A stretch of 64,000 nucleotides of DNA, from positions 1-64,000 of the forward strand of contig DATAXP010000050.1 in assembly GCA_036272935.1 (NCBI GenBank). Direction: 5' to 3'. A program made the position numbers and the translations under genes. The first letter of the stretch is position 1. Each line of letters begins with the position of its first letter. A model generated the notes under the pieces. The model searched no databases. It was not told where the DNA came from and saw nothing but the letters and a program-made list of their open reading frames with translations. This DNA is from DATAXP01 sp036272935. GTDB lineage: Bacteria > Planctomycetota > Planctomycetia > Pirellulales > PNKZ01. Of the stretch, positions 1 to 8,631 are shown piece by piece.

Positions 1-2997
1 TTGCACGTCGGCCGGCAGCGACCAAGCCTGGACGCCTCGGCCCGGCAGGATGCGGACCACGTTGCAGGCCCACGCTCGGCCGACCGTCACCGGATCGCTG
101 GTCAACTCCGCCAGCGGAATGGCGGCTTCGATCTGCCAGCAGGTCGGCTCGCTCCGCACCGCCACGAACCAGCGCGGGTTCCAGCTCTTGTCGCCCCAGC
201 AATCCTCGGCCACCCAGCCACGTTGGTCGATCACCAAGTGGTACCAGGTGGCATAGTCGCGATCGACGTCGAGAAACAATTCGACGCGCTCGCTGGAGTC
301 GAGATCGGGATCGCGCGTGCGCGTCCCTGCGGCCGTCGGCTCGGCCGCGGCGATCTGCCGGCAGCGGATTGCCAGGTACAGATGCTCACCGTCGCGTGCC
401 GCCAGCAGTTCGGCCGGCCAATCGTGATCGTCCCCCAGCCGACTGTGCAAGGCGATCGGCTCGGCCGATTGCCAGAACTCCTCGTCGAGCTTGCCGTCGA
501 GCTTGGGGCGCGCACCGCTGGTCTTCACGCGCCATTGCGGTTTCGGCGCCGCGTTGCGATTCGCTCGGTCGGCGAGCCACGCTTCGCCCTCGGCGCACGC
601 CCACCAGGCATCGTGCGGCCGCGTGCCAGCCAGCGAGGCGAACATGCGTTTTGTTTGGCCTGGATCGCGCCCGCCGCCGGTCGCCGCCAGCCACGGAAGC
701 TGGATTTCCGGCTCGGCGAAGAGCGTCGGAAACTGCTGCTCGATCTGTCGCGAGATCGCCGCCGCGTAGGCACTGCGGGCCTCGGCAGCTTTACTATCGG
801 CCGCGCCACCGCCCCCAGCTGCCGAGCGTTGTTTCTGCGCAATCTCGCCACTGCTGGCGTAACGCAGCAGCCATACTAGCGACGCTCCGGCGAGCCGATG
901 GCGCGGATAGCGCTTCACCAGCAGATCGAACAAGTCGGCCGCTTCGCTCCACTGGCCGTGACGCGCGGCGTACTGTGCGGTATCAAACAACACCTCGCCG
1001 GCCGCGGTTTCGTCGAGTCCAAACGTCAGGTCGCCGGCCGCGGCAGGAACCGCATCGCGCGAAGTCGCCGAGCGCGCCGCATGAGCGAGAATCGCCTGCA
1101 CGTTGCGGTGCTTCTGAGCGACACGACGCATCAGATCGGTTCCCAGATCGGGAACATCGCCGAGCGCGCGCCGCGCATCGCTACCCGGGTGCAACACCAC
1201 GCCGCTGGTGAAGTCGTGACTGCCCGTGCCTTGCGGCAAAAAATCGAGCGCGAGTTGAAAGCCGAGCGTCGCCGGCGCCTCGGCGTAGCGGTCGAGGATC
1301 AATCCGCGGGCACGGTCGGCCAGGTCGGCAATCGAGCAGCCCCAGCGCGCTGCCAACTGTGACGTGGTGATGTTCAGCCGTCCCGGCTGCCCGTCGGCGA
1401 GCATGCCGAGCACTTTTTTCACCTTCCACGGTTCAAGTCCCTGGCCGGCCAGTTGCTCGGCAAAGCGCTCGGAGTTCCCCGCCCCTTCGGCCGCGCGGAC
1501 CACCACCTGGTTGATCAGGTGCCCGAGCGTGTCGCGTCCACGGGGACTGGTGGCATGCGTGACGATGATCTCGGGACGCCACATCCGTATCTGCCGCACC
1601 AGGATCGCCTCGAGCTGCTCGACAGCGTGGCCGCCGTTGGAGCGGTCCCACGCCTCGACCAACTGGCTCGCAGATTGCGACACGCCCGCCTGCCGCAATG
1701 GAAAGTTCGGCGCCATGCGCGTCGCGCTGACGCCGAGGATCGACAAGCCATCGGCCGCTCGCAGGTCGAGCGTATCGAGCACCGGCCGAGGATCCTCCAG
1801 GTCGCGCCGGCCGACAAACTCCACCGCCGCCAGGTAGCCATCGTTGGCCGAGAGCCGCGCGAAGAGTTCCAACGGCGCAGCTTCCGGTTCCGACAAGATC
1901 GCCAAGATCGCCGCCCGCGCGCCGCCGGAGCGCTGACGCTGCCATGAGCGGCCACCATCGTGCGTGGCGAGAATCGTTCCCAGCGCGCCGACCGCCCAAC
2001 CATGTTCGTCGTCGACAAACACCAGATCGTTGATCGGCAGTGACTGCCCGGTCGCCATTGGCACCCAAGTCGCACCTCCATCGGGCGAGTACAGAATGCG
2101 CGTCCCTGGCTCGCCTGCTATCCACACCTTCGTGCCGCGCACGGCGACCGTGCGCCAGTCGAATTTCGTATCAATCGCTTTCGTGTCTGTCGGCGGTTCC
2201 CAGTGCTCGCCGCCATCGTGCGTCGCCAGCAACAGGCCGGCATCGCCGACGAGCCAACCGTCTCCCGAGGCATTGAGCTTCAGCTTTCTCGCTTCGCGCA
2301 GGCCGATGTCAGGCCCGGCGGATGAGCCGATCTTGCGGCGCGCGATCGCGGCCAAAGTGGCCCGATGCCCGGCCACGGCGCCCGTCGCGGGATTGATGAA
2401 GTCGGCCGCCAGCCAGCCTTGCACTTGCTCGCCGGTGGCCGGAGTCCACGATCGCCCAGCGTCGTCGGTGAATGCCGCGCCGGTGGGGAACATCGCCGAA
2501 GTTTCGCCGAAGGCCCAGCCGTGCGCGGGGTCGAAGAACTTCACGCCGCGCAGAGCTGGCAACATCAGCGAGGCATCGAGTTGCCAGGTCTGCCCGCCGT
2601 CGCCGGTACGCAGCAGCACGCCGCCGGTGGCGTGCGTGTAGTCCTGGCTCACGCTGCCGACCGCCAGTCCGCGCTGGGCGTCGAACATTTGAATCGCGGC
2701 CAGCCGAGCGCGAACGCCCGAGGCTTGCAGTTGCCACGATCGGCCTGCATCGCTGGTGTGCCAGATCACGCCGCGATCGCCCACCGCCCAGCCGTGTTCT
2801 CGATCGAGAAAGCAGACCGCGGTCAGCTCGGCATCGTCCTGCATCGACCGCCATTGCGGCAGCGTGTCGGTCGCGGGCTGAGCGTTGTAATTGGGGCCGG
2901 CGACATCCTGAGCTCGCAATGCCGCGGAATCACTTGCCACCATTGCGGCAGCGAGCATCCAAACCGCGAACCACGCCCGTCGTCCATGACCGGCCAT
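1..2997 (-). CDS. Multidomain secreted protein, 3' end outside window (YCF48-like repeats, PIG-L-like segment, TPR-like segment, CBM9-like C-terminus)
   Basis: An uninterrupted reading frame runs from ATG at 2997 off the left edge, giving at least 999 residues. I followed it by translating stretches across the length. A hydrophobic N-terminus (residues 5-30) suggests export. Residues about 45-345 carry repeated HGWAVGD / GWLVGDAG / DGGxxW units typical of YCF48/BNR-like beta-propellers. Around 380-510 a segment with RPEIIVTHATSPRGRD resembles the PIG-L/LmbE deacetylase fold, but the usual HPDH-type metal motif is not obvious. Residues about 665-700 look like a TPR hairpin, and from about 820 (PKLDGKLDEEFW) the protein resembles a carbohydrate-binding family 9-like domain. 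Substrate is unknown. The purine-rich AAAGGTG lies just upstream of the start. The C-terminus is missing only because the window ends. Confidence 0.8.
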   Translation of the reverse strand, partial: MAGHGRRAWFAVWMLAAAMVASDSAALRAQDVAGPNYNAQPATDTLPQWRSMQDDAELTAVCFLDREHGWAVGDRGVIWHTSDAGRSWQLQASGVRARLAAIQMFDAQRGLAVGSVSQDYTHATGGVLLRTGDGGQTWQLDASLMLPALRGVKFFDPAHGWAFGETSAMFPTGAAFTDDAGRSWTPATGEQVQGWLAADFINPATGAVAGHRATLAAIARRKIGSSAGPDIGLREARKLKLNASGDGWLVGDAGLLLATHDGGEHWEPPTDTKAIDTKFDWRTVAVRGTKVWIAGEPGTRILYSPDGGATWVPMATGQSLPINDLVFVDDEHGWAVGALGTILATHDGGRSWQRQRSGGARAAILAILSEPEAAPLELFARLSANDGYLAAVEFVGRRDLEDPRPVLDTLDLRAADGLSILGVSATRMAPNFPLRQAGVSQSASQLVEAWDRSNGGHAVEQLEAILVRQIRMWRPEIIVTHATSPRGRDTLGHLINQVVVRAAEGAGNSERFAEQLAGQGLEPWKVKKVLGMLADGQPGRLNITTSQLAARWGCSIADLADRARGLILDRYAEAPATLGFQLALDFLPQGTGSHDFTSGVVLHPGSDARRALGDVPDLGTDLMRRVAQKHRNVQAILAHAARSATSRDAVPAAAGDLTFGLDETAAGEVLFDTAQYAARHGQWSEAADLFDLLVKRYPRHRLAGASLVWLLRYASSGEIAQKQRSAAGGGGAADSKAAEARSAYAAAISRQIEQQFPTLFAEPEIQLPWLAATGGGRDPGQTKRMFASLAGTRPHDAWWACAEGEAWLADRANRNAAPKPQWRVKTSGARPKLDGKLDEEFWQSAEPIALHSRLGDDHDWPAELLAARDGEHLYLAIRCRQIAAAEPTAAGTRTRDPDLDSSERVELFLDVDRDYATWYHLVIDQRGWVAEDCWGDKSWNPRWFVAVRSEPTCWQIEAAIPLAELTSDPVTVGRAWACNVVRILPGRGVQAWSLPADVQ

Positions 2998-3081
2998 CGA
3001 CGCACCTTTGGCAAAGAAGAGGCCTAAGGCAGCAGTACTTTCGGCCGGCAAGCATAACCGATTGCGGCGATGGCACCTACG

Positions 3082-4485
3082 TTACTTTTTCTGCCACGGC
3101 ACCTGCCCGCCGCGCTGGATGTGTACGGCAAGCGCCGCTTGCAGTTCGCGGACTCGCTGGGGCTGGCGAGCGGCCAGATCGGTCGTTTCGTAGGGATCGT
3201 CGGCCAGGTTGTAGAGTTCCAGCTTGCCGTAAGGACTGTCGTGGATCAGCTTCCACGGTCCGCGCCGCAGCGCCTGGATGGTCAGGCCACCGTAGGACGA
3301 GCCGCCTTCGCGGCGGACGAAGTACAGGTCGCGCTCGGTCGCCGGCTGCTGCTGGCCCGAGAGTGTGGGCAGAAAGCTCACGCCGTCGATCTCATCTGGC
3401 GGCGCCGCGCCTACCACGTCGCAAACGGTTGCGAACATGTCCATCGATAGTGCGATCCGCTCGGTCCGCGAGCCTGCCACAATTCGGCCGGGCCAGCGCA
3501 CGGCGCAAGGCACGCGCAGCCCCCCTTCATACATGTGCGTCTTCTCGCTCCGCCAGGGACCGTTGTTCGCCCCCTCGCGCAGCACGCCGCCGTTGTCGCT
3601 CGTGAACATGACGATGGTGTTCTCAGCCAGCTTCAGCCGGTCGAGCGTGTCGAGCACCCGGGCGATGCCGGCATCAAGATGCTCGATCAGCGCCGCCAGT
3701 TGCACGCGGTTCTTGCTCATCGCAGGTTCGCGGCGGGCGACACGGTCGACCCACTCCGGCGGCGGCTGGATTGGACCGTGTGGCGCGTTGTAGGCGAGAT
3801 ACAGAAAAAACGGTCTGTCGAACTTGGCGCGCTCTTCGAGATAGGCGCAGGCCCAGTCGCTGAACAGATCGCTGGCGTGGCCGGTCGGTTCGATCTTCTC
3901 GAGGTTGAGGCGCATGAAGTTCTGGCCGCCGCGGAGGTGCGTCCAGTAATCGTCCATCATGTCGCCCAGGAAGCCGTGGAAGAAATCGAAGCCGCGCTCG
4001 GTCGGCGTATCGGGCGATTCGAGACCCAGGTGCCACTTGCCGACCATCGCGCTGTGATAGTTCTGCGACTTCAGCGCCAACGGCAACAACTCGGCATCGG
4101 GCGCCAGCCGACCCCACGAGTTTTCCGGCGTGTGACGAATCACGCCCGGCACGCCAACGCGATCGGGGTAGCAGCCGCTGAGCAGCGCGGCGCGCGTCGG
4201 CGAACAGACGCAGCAATTGGCATAGAAATTCGCGAACGCCATCCCCTCGTGGAACAAGCGATCAATCGCCGGCGTGCGCAGATCCTTCGTGCCAGCGGCC
4301 GAGTAGTCGGCGTAACCTTGGTCATCCGTCAGGATCACGATGACATTCGGTCGCCGCGCCTCGGCACGTTCCTGCTGGGCGGAAGCCGTCGCCGCCGAAG
4401 CAGCCAAGGCACCGCCAAGGATCAGCGCGGTCAGATGGCGTGCAACTCCTCGTCGATTGGATGGTAACAGCTTGAACAGAGTCAT
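3082..4485 (-). CDS. Arylsulfatase-type sulfatase, exported
   Basis: 467 residues, normal for the family. The N-terminus (about 1-37) is a signal peptide ending near ASA. The metal-binding opening motif ILTDDQG is at residues 51-57, and the formylglycine motif CSPTR begins at Cys94 within CCVCSPTRAALLSG, so Cys94 should be converted to formylglycine by a sulfatase-maturing enzyme encoded elsewhere. GKWHLG and FTSDNGG, which complete the active site, are also present. It should hydrolyse sulfate esters, probably on polysaccharides, outside the cytoplasm; planctomycetes carry many such genes. It is co-directional with the long secreted protein downstream, 84 bp away. The sulfated substrate cannot be read from sequence. 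Confidence 0.95.
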   Translation of the reverse strand: MTLFKLLPSNRRGVARHLTALILGGALAASAATASAQQERAEARRPNVIVILTDDQGYADYSAAGTKDLRTPAIDRLFHEGMAFANFYANCCVCSPTRAALLSGCYPDRVGVPGVIRHTPENSWGRLAPDAELLPLALKSQNYHSAMVGKWHLGLESPDTPTERGFDFFHGFLGDMMDDYWTHLRGGQNFMRLNLEKIEPTGHASDLFSDWACAYLEERAKFDRPFFLYLAYNAPHGPIQPPPEWVDRVARREPAMSKNRVQLAALIEHLDAGIARVLDTLDRLKLAENTIVMFTSDNGGVLREGANNGPWRSEKTHMYEGGLRVPCAVRWPGRIVAGSRTERIALSMDMFATVCDVVGAAPPDEIDGVSFLPTLSGQQQPATERDLYFVRREGGSSYGGLTIQALRRGPWKLIHDSPYGKLELYNLADDPYETTDLAARQPQRVRELQAALAVHIQRGGQVPWQKK

Positions 4486-4513
4486 TCTCCCTTTGCGTGA
4501 TGGCGGCAGCGGT

Positions 4514-4667
4514 GGGTACTAAGTCCCGTGCCGCGCAGCGGGTCAAGCCCCGCGTCGGCCATCGACTTTGTACCCCACCATGGACCCCGGGGTAACGGGT
4601 ACAAAGTCGCCACGCTTGCCGCCCGCGCCGACTTAGTACCCGAAGGCGATAAATTGGTACAAACTCG
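4514..4667. repeat. Nested inverted repeats GGGTAC(T/A)AAGTC
   Basis: Four exact 12-mers: GGGTACTAAGTC (4514-4525), GACTTTGTACCC (4564-4575), GGGTACAAAGTC (4597-4608) and GACTTAGTACCC (4630-4641), plus a degenerate fifth copy GGTACAAACTC (4657-4667). The first and fourth are perfect reverse complements, as are the second and third, giving an outer and an inner stem. The outer and inner stems differ by one base, changed consistently on both arms. Confidence 0.85.
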
Positions 4668-4742
4668 CATCATTTAGCCACGGGCGAGCATGTCGGTATG
4701 GCGCTGCTTCCTAAGCCGTGGAGACCTGGGACGAAGGCAAAA

Positions 4743-4763
4743 CACTGCTTCGAGGAAGCAGTG
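4743..4763. repeat. Perfect 9-bp hairpin
   Basis: CACTGCTTC, loop GAG, GAAGCAGTG. No T-tract follows on either strand, so it is not a textbook intrinsic terminator. Confidence 0.7.
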
Positions 4764-4821
4764 GCACACGGTAATCGGTTCAATTTGAAACCGGAACATC
4801 AATAAATCCAGCATCCGTGGT

Positions 4822-5724
4822 TCAGCGTAATGGCTTGACCTCGACCGTCACTTTCAAGACGCGGTTGAGCGGGGCTTCTCTTTCGTCAGCACCGGTCCTG
4901 TTTCGCGGCGAGCCGGTGTAGTCGTAGCAGATGGCCACCATCACGTTTGGATCGACCCAGTACTGTGAACTTTGGCAGCCTCCCACGAAGACTCCGAACC
5001 CGCCGGAACTCGGCAGAGGCGGCAAGATCATCTCTGCTTGCCGACGTTCCATTCCAGCATGCACCAGGCGCGCACATTTTTTCCATGCCGCGATCCGATC
5101 TCCCTGCGCATCGGTCCAGGCCGCAGCGGTCGACGCGGCTAAATCTTCATCAGTCTTTGGTCCCCAAACACGCACAGGCACGGCAGGCAGTTGAACTTCG
5201 TGAAAGGTCGGTTGCGCACCTTCCCCATCGCGGACACCTAGCTTCAGCTTTCCACCCAGCGTGTACTCGCCGGCGTAGAGCTTGCTCCAAGTACGCCCGT
5301 AGAACTCGTACGAATACGATCGCGGTGCGGAGAAGCTGTACTCCGAGGGTGCGACGTGTCGTATCTCGCCGGATGGCATCGACACGTAACAGGTCATGTC
5401 TTTTCGCTCGCTCTGTTCCGGTTCAATGAGTTGGCCGGTTTCCACGGAGCGGATTTCAGGCTCGAACACCTCCGCCCTGTTCCCGCCGACGGAAAGCTCG
5501 CGCGGCGAATGCTTTCGCACTTCGACCTCTGTGTTCCACGCCTGGTCGAGTGCGATCTCCGGAAAATTGACATGCAGCCGTGCGTCGATCTCATCGGTCA
5601 CCGCAACCCAGTCACCGTCGGGATGAAACTCCCGCTCTTCAGGCGCCGCACCCCGACTGGCTGCCGGCATTACGACACAGAAGACGCAGAGGACGCGAAG
5701 CGTGCAACGAAGCGAACTCGTCAT
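4822..5724 (-). CDS. Hypothetical exported protein
   Basis: 300 residues, not recognised. Residues about 1-26 form a signal peptide (hydrophobic VLCVFCVVMPA core, cleavage near GAA). The rest is hydrophilic and probably beta-rich, with alternating acidic and aromatic positions, a YSFSAPRSYSYEFYGRTW stretch near 130-150, and a C-terminal Gly/Cys segment (GGFGVFVGGC). No transmembrane segment follows the signal, and no catalytic motif could be named. It stands alone, with about 100-bp or larger gaps on each side, so the context gives no function. The start is the only ATG preceding a signal peptide. Confidence 0.7.
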   Translation of the reverse strand: MTSSLRCTLRVLCVFCVVMPAASRGAAPEEREFHPDGDWVAVTDEIDARLHVNFPEIALDQAWNTEVEVRKHSPRELSVGGNRAEVFEPEIRSVETGQLIEPEQSERKDMTCYVSMPSGEIRHVAPSEYSFSAPRSYSYEFYGRTWSKLYAGEYTLGGKLKLGVRDGEGAQPTFHEVQLPAVPVRVWGPKTDEDLAASTAAAWTDAQGDRIAAWKKCARLVHAGMERRQAEMILPPLPSSGGFGVFVGGCQSSQYWVDPNVMVAICYDYTGSPRNRTGADEREAPLNRVLKVTVEVKPLR

Positions 5725-5850
5725 GATCTGCTACTCCCGACATCCTGCAGAAAGAGCGCTGGCCACGGAGGTTCCCTTCCTAACGACTACCATAACTCGC
5801 GCCGCATATCACTGAAAAATGATGCCAGCTGCTAAATCGTAACGGCGCTT

Positions 5851-8631
5851 TTACCGCTGGGTACGGCGCGTGGCGCGGTTGCGGGCCTGAGTTAATGCGT
5901 CGGCTACGGTGTCGCGCGGCGTTGCGGCTGGCTCGGCGACCGGCGCGGGGGGAGATGGCTGAAGCTTCGCGGGTTGCTTGCGAGTTTTTGGCAGCGGCGC
6001 GGCGGCGGAACGCTTGGGTTCCGCGGCCGGCGTGGGCTTGGCAACGCGCACACTTGCCGGCCTACGCCAGCGCAGCGAGAAGATGCCGGTGCGGCGTTGC
6101 AATACCTCGGCGAGCAGCAGGACCGCCGATGACAATAACAGCCACGGCACGAGTGAGATCTGTCGCGGCATGCGAGGCAGGTCGTTCCAGATTCCGGTGA
6201 GATTGACGCGTTCGATCCCGCCGGTGGTCCGTGCCATCCGTTCGAGCGTCGGCCGCCCCTCGCCGTCGGCGTGTAACGCGAACTCCGGCGAATACGGCAG
6301 GCACGTGGGGGGCAGCGTCGCATGCCCAACGCCGGGAACGTCAACGCTCGTCAGCAGCGTTTCCTTGCCGGCCAGCGGCACGTCGATCGACAACACATCG
6401 GCGCTGGTCCAGGCGAGCGGCAAGCGTTCGGCAGTCGGCTTCTGGCCGTCGAGGGCGCGCAGCACGGTCACCTGCGGCAAGGCACTGAACGGCGTGCCGG
6501 TGCGCTCGCTGTCGAGGTGCAACTCGATGCGCGCCGTGCCGCCGCGCAATTGTTGTGTAAGCAGCATGTCGGAACCCAGGCCCTGGTCTTGCGCGCTGGC
6601 CCAGCGGCTCAACGAGCAGAAAAACTCGCCGGCGTGTGGCCAGGTGCCGATCGGGCCGGTGTACTTGCCGTCGGCTTCGCCGGTGTAGCACAACACTCGA
6701 CCGATGCCCGCCTGCCATGCAGCCACCAACGGCGCCTGGTATTCGTCGCGCGTGACAGCGGCGAGATTCGCGCCGGGACGCAAGTAGCACAAGTTGTAGC
6801 CGCCGACCTGCGGCAGCTCGCCCCACGGCTGCGAACTGAGCATCGCCATGCCGGCCGTTGCGCGAACGCCGGTCGGCTCTTCGACGAACGTGCTGCGCGA
6901 GACGAGGAACGTGTCCTGGGCAAACAGCCGCGGCAGCTCCTGCGCGTTATCGGTGAACATGCACTGGCCGCCGCCGCAGGCAGCGACGTCCTTGAGCAGC
7001 GCGGCGTCGGTGTCGCGCTCGGTCCCCAGGCCGATCACGCTTACGGTGATGCCGGCCTTGGTGCATTTTTCCAGCAAGGTGCGATAGTCGCCGGGCTGTT
7101 CGCTGTCGGCAGCGTCGGCGAACAGGATGATGTGCTTGGCGCCGGCGGTGGCGGGGGCAATCATCGCGGCCGCCTTCTCGAGCGCCTCGTCAATGAAAAT
7201 GCCGCCCCCCATCGAGTCGATCCTGAGAATCATGCGCTCCATCTCGGCCTTGTGCTTCAGGTCCGACAGCGGCACGATCTCGTGCGCGATCGAATCGACC
7301 GCCAGGCAGCCGAACTCGTCGGCGCCTGAAAGCTGGTTGAGCACTTCGCACGTGGCGAGGTCGGCCAGTTCGATCTTCTGCCGACCGCCGGGCACGGTCA
7401 TCGCCATGCTGCCGCTGCGATCGAGCGCGACGACGATCGCCAGCGACAGCTTGCGATGCTCGCGGCGCAACTCCATCGACACCGGCAACACGCCTTCCAG
7501 GGCGCTCTTGAAGTAGCCGCCGGTGCCGTAGGCGTTGCGGCCTCCGGTGAGCAGCAAGCCACCCCCGGCGTCGCCGATCCACGCCGCGAGCGTCTCCATG
7601 CCGGCCGTGCCGATCTGGCCAGCGGGAATGTCCTCGACGAGCACCGCGGCGAAGGCAGCCAGCTCGGCCAGCGACCAGTCGAGCTTCTCCGGCGAGCGGC
7701 GGACGACTTTCAACCCGCCCGCCTCCAGCAGCTTCGGCAGCGACGAGGCTGTGGGACCGACGCACAGCACCGGCTTCACGCCGCGCACGCCGACCAGAAA
7801 CCGTGCGCGGTTGTTCTCGACCACCGGATCGTCGTTCGATCCGATCGCGTTCACTCGTAATGTGTAGGAGCGCGCGCCGGCGTCGCCGGCCTTGTCGCGA
7901 AACACCAATCGGCTGCGCCCGGCGGGAAGCGAGCGAGTGCCGGAAGCGAGCACGTGTTCGCCCGAAATCAATTCATACGATACATCTTGCGGGCGCGGGC
8001 TGTGGACCCAAGCCGAGATCATGAACGCCTCGGCGGCGGCGACCGACGAAGGAGCATCGATGCGTTCAACGGCCAGATCGCCGGCCCCGGAGCGCTCGAT
8101 CGCGCGGTAGTCGATGGCGATGCCCGCACTGGCGGCTCGCGCCGCGGCGGCGGCCACGTCGCCGCCGGTGGCGTGGCCATCAGAAAGCACCACGATGCGT
8201 CCGGGGCGCTCCGGGGGCACCAGCGACACCGCGCGATCGACCGCTTCGGCCAGGTTCGAAGCCTCGGCGCCCACGTCGGCCACGAAGCCGCCGAACCGCG
8301 CCGACTGCGGCGGCTGCTCGACCGCCGTGCGCTCGCCAAACGACACGACCGCCAACTCGTCGCTTGGGCCCATTGAGCGGTACAGCAGCTCCGCCGCCTC
8401 AGCTTCCTGCACCTCGCTGCCCGGCGGCATCGACAGGCTGCGGTCGGCGACCATCACCACGCAACCACTGCGGCTGGGAAGCATGACGCATAGTCCACAA
8501 ATCGCCAGCAGCAGCAGCAACACCGTGACGACGCGCAGCACAGTCAACACGCGGCTGGGCATTGGCCGCAGCCAGATGACCACCAGCGCCGGCACCGCCA
8601 AGATCAACCAGAATGGCGAAGTGAACGTCAC
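5851..8631 (-). CDS. Large membrane-anchored protein with two VWA domains and a GATase-like middle
   Basis: 926 residues starting at GTG 8631, which overlaps the TGA of the upstream gene (GTGA). A longer in-frame extension exists but only shadows that upstream gene. Two N-terminal membrane segments (about 5-45) are followed by a first von Willebrand A-like domain from about residue 60 (VADRSLSM, a MIDAS-like DxSxS). A glutamine-amidotransferase-like segment lies near 300-385 (GGGLLLTGGRNAYGTGG). A second, canonical VWA begins about residue 400 (ALDRSGSM, with IILFADAADSE later). Another membrane segment lies near 820-840, followed by a Pro/Ala/Lys-rich tail. This is the last gene of the MoxR/DUF58/VWA operon. 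VWA proteins of this type act with MoxR ATPases as metal-dependent adaptors; the specific substrate is unknown. Confidence 0.88.
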   Translation of the reverse strand: MTFTSPFWLILAVPALVVIWLRPMPSRVLTVLRVVTVLLLLLAICGLCVMLPSRSGCVVMVADRSLSMPPGSEVQEAEAAELLYRSMGPSDELAVVSFGERTAVEQPPQSARFGGFVADVGAEASNLAEAVDRAVSLVPPERPGRIVVLSDGHATGGDVAAAAARAASAGIAIDYRAIERSGAGDLAVERIDAPSSVAAAEAFMISAWVHSPRPQDVSYELISGEHVLASGTRSLPAGRSRLVFRDKAGDAGARSYTLRVNAIGSNDDPVVENNRARFLVGVRGVKPVLCVGPTASSLPKLLEAGGLKVVRRSPEKLDWSLAELAAFAAVLVEDIPAGQIGTAGMETLAAWIGDAGGGLLLTGGRNAYGTGGYFKSALEGVLPVSMELRREHRKLSLAIVVALDRSGSMAMTVPGGRQKIELADLATCEVLNQLSGADEFGCLAVDSIAHEIVPLSDLKHKAEMERMILRIDSMGGGIFIDEALEKAAAMIAPATAGAKHIILFADAADSEQPGDYRTLLEKCTKAGITVSVIGLGTERDTDAALLKDVAACGGGQCMFTDNAQELPRLFAQDTFLVSRSTFVEEPTGVRATAGMAMLSSQPWGELPQVGGYNLCYLRPGANLAAVTRDEYQAPLVAAWQAGIGRVLCYTGEADGKYTGPIGTWPHAGEFFCSLSRWASAQDQGLGSDMLLTQQLRGGTARIELHLDSERTGTPFSALPQVTVLRALDGQKPTAERLPLAWTSADVLSIDVPLAGKETLLTSVDVPGVGHATLPPTCLPYSPEFALHADGEGRPTLERMARTTGGIERVNLTGIWNDLPRMPRQISLVPWLLLSSAVLLLAEVLQRRTGIFSLRWRRPASVRVAKPTPAAEPKRSAAAPLPKTRKQPAKLQPSPPAPVAEPAATPRDTVADALTQARNRATRRTQR

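Larger units (their letters stand above)
4486..4821. other. Gene-free 336-bp interval with nested inverted repeats
   Basis: No convincing reading frame. The left half carries a cluster of GGGTACTAAGTC / GGGTACAAAGTC motifs in both orientations (4514-4667). The right half carries a perfect short hairpin (4743-4763). It lies upstream of the sulfatase and downstream of the unknown exported protein, both minus strand, so it may hold the sulfatase promoter, although no clear promoter boxes were recognised. Confidence 0.6.

Noticed and set aside
1..2641. Several plus-strand frames of 150-380 codons
   Set aside because: They are low-complexity Arg/Ala-rich products of GC-rich antisense strands; the minus-strand frame shows clear domains.
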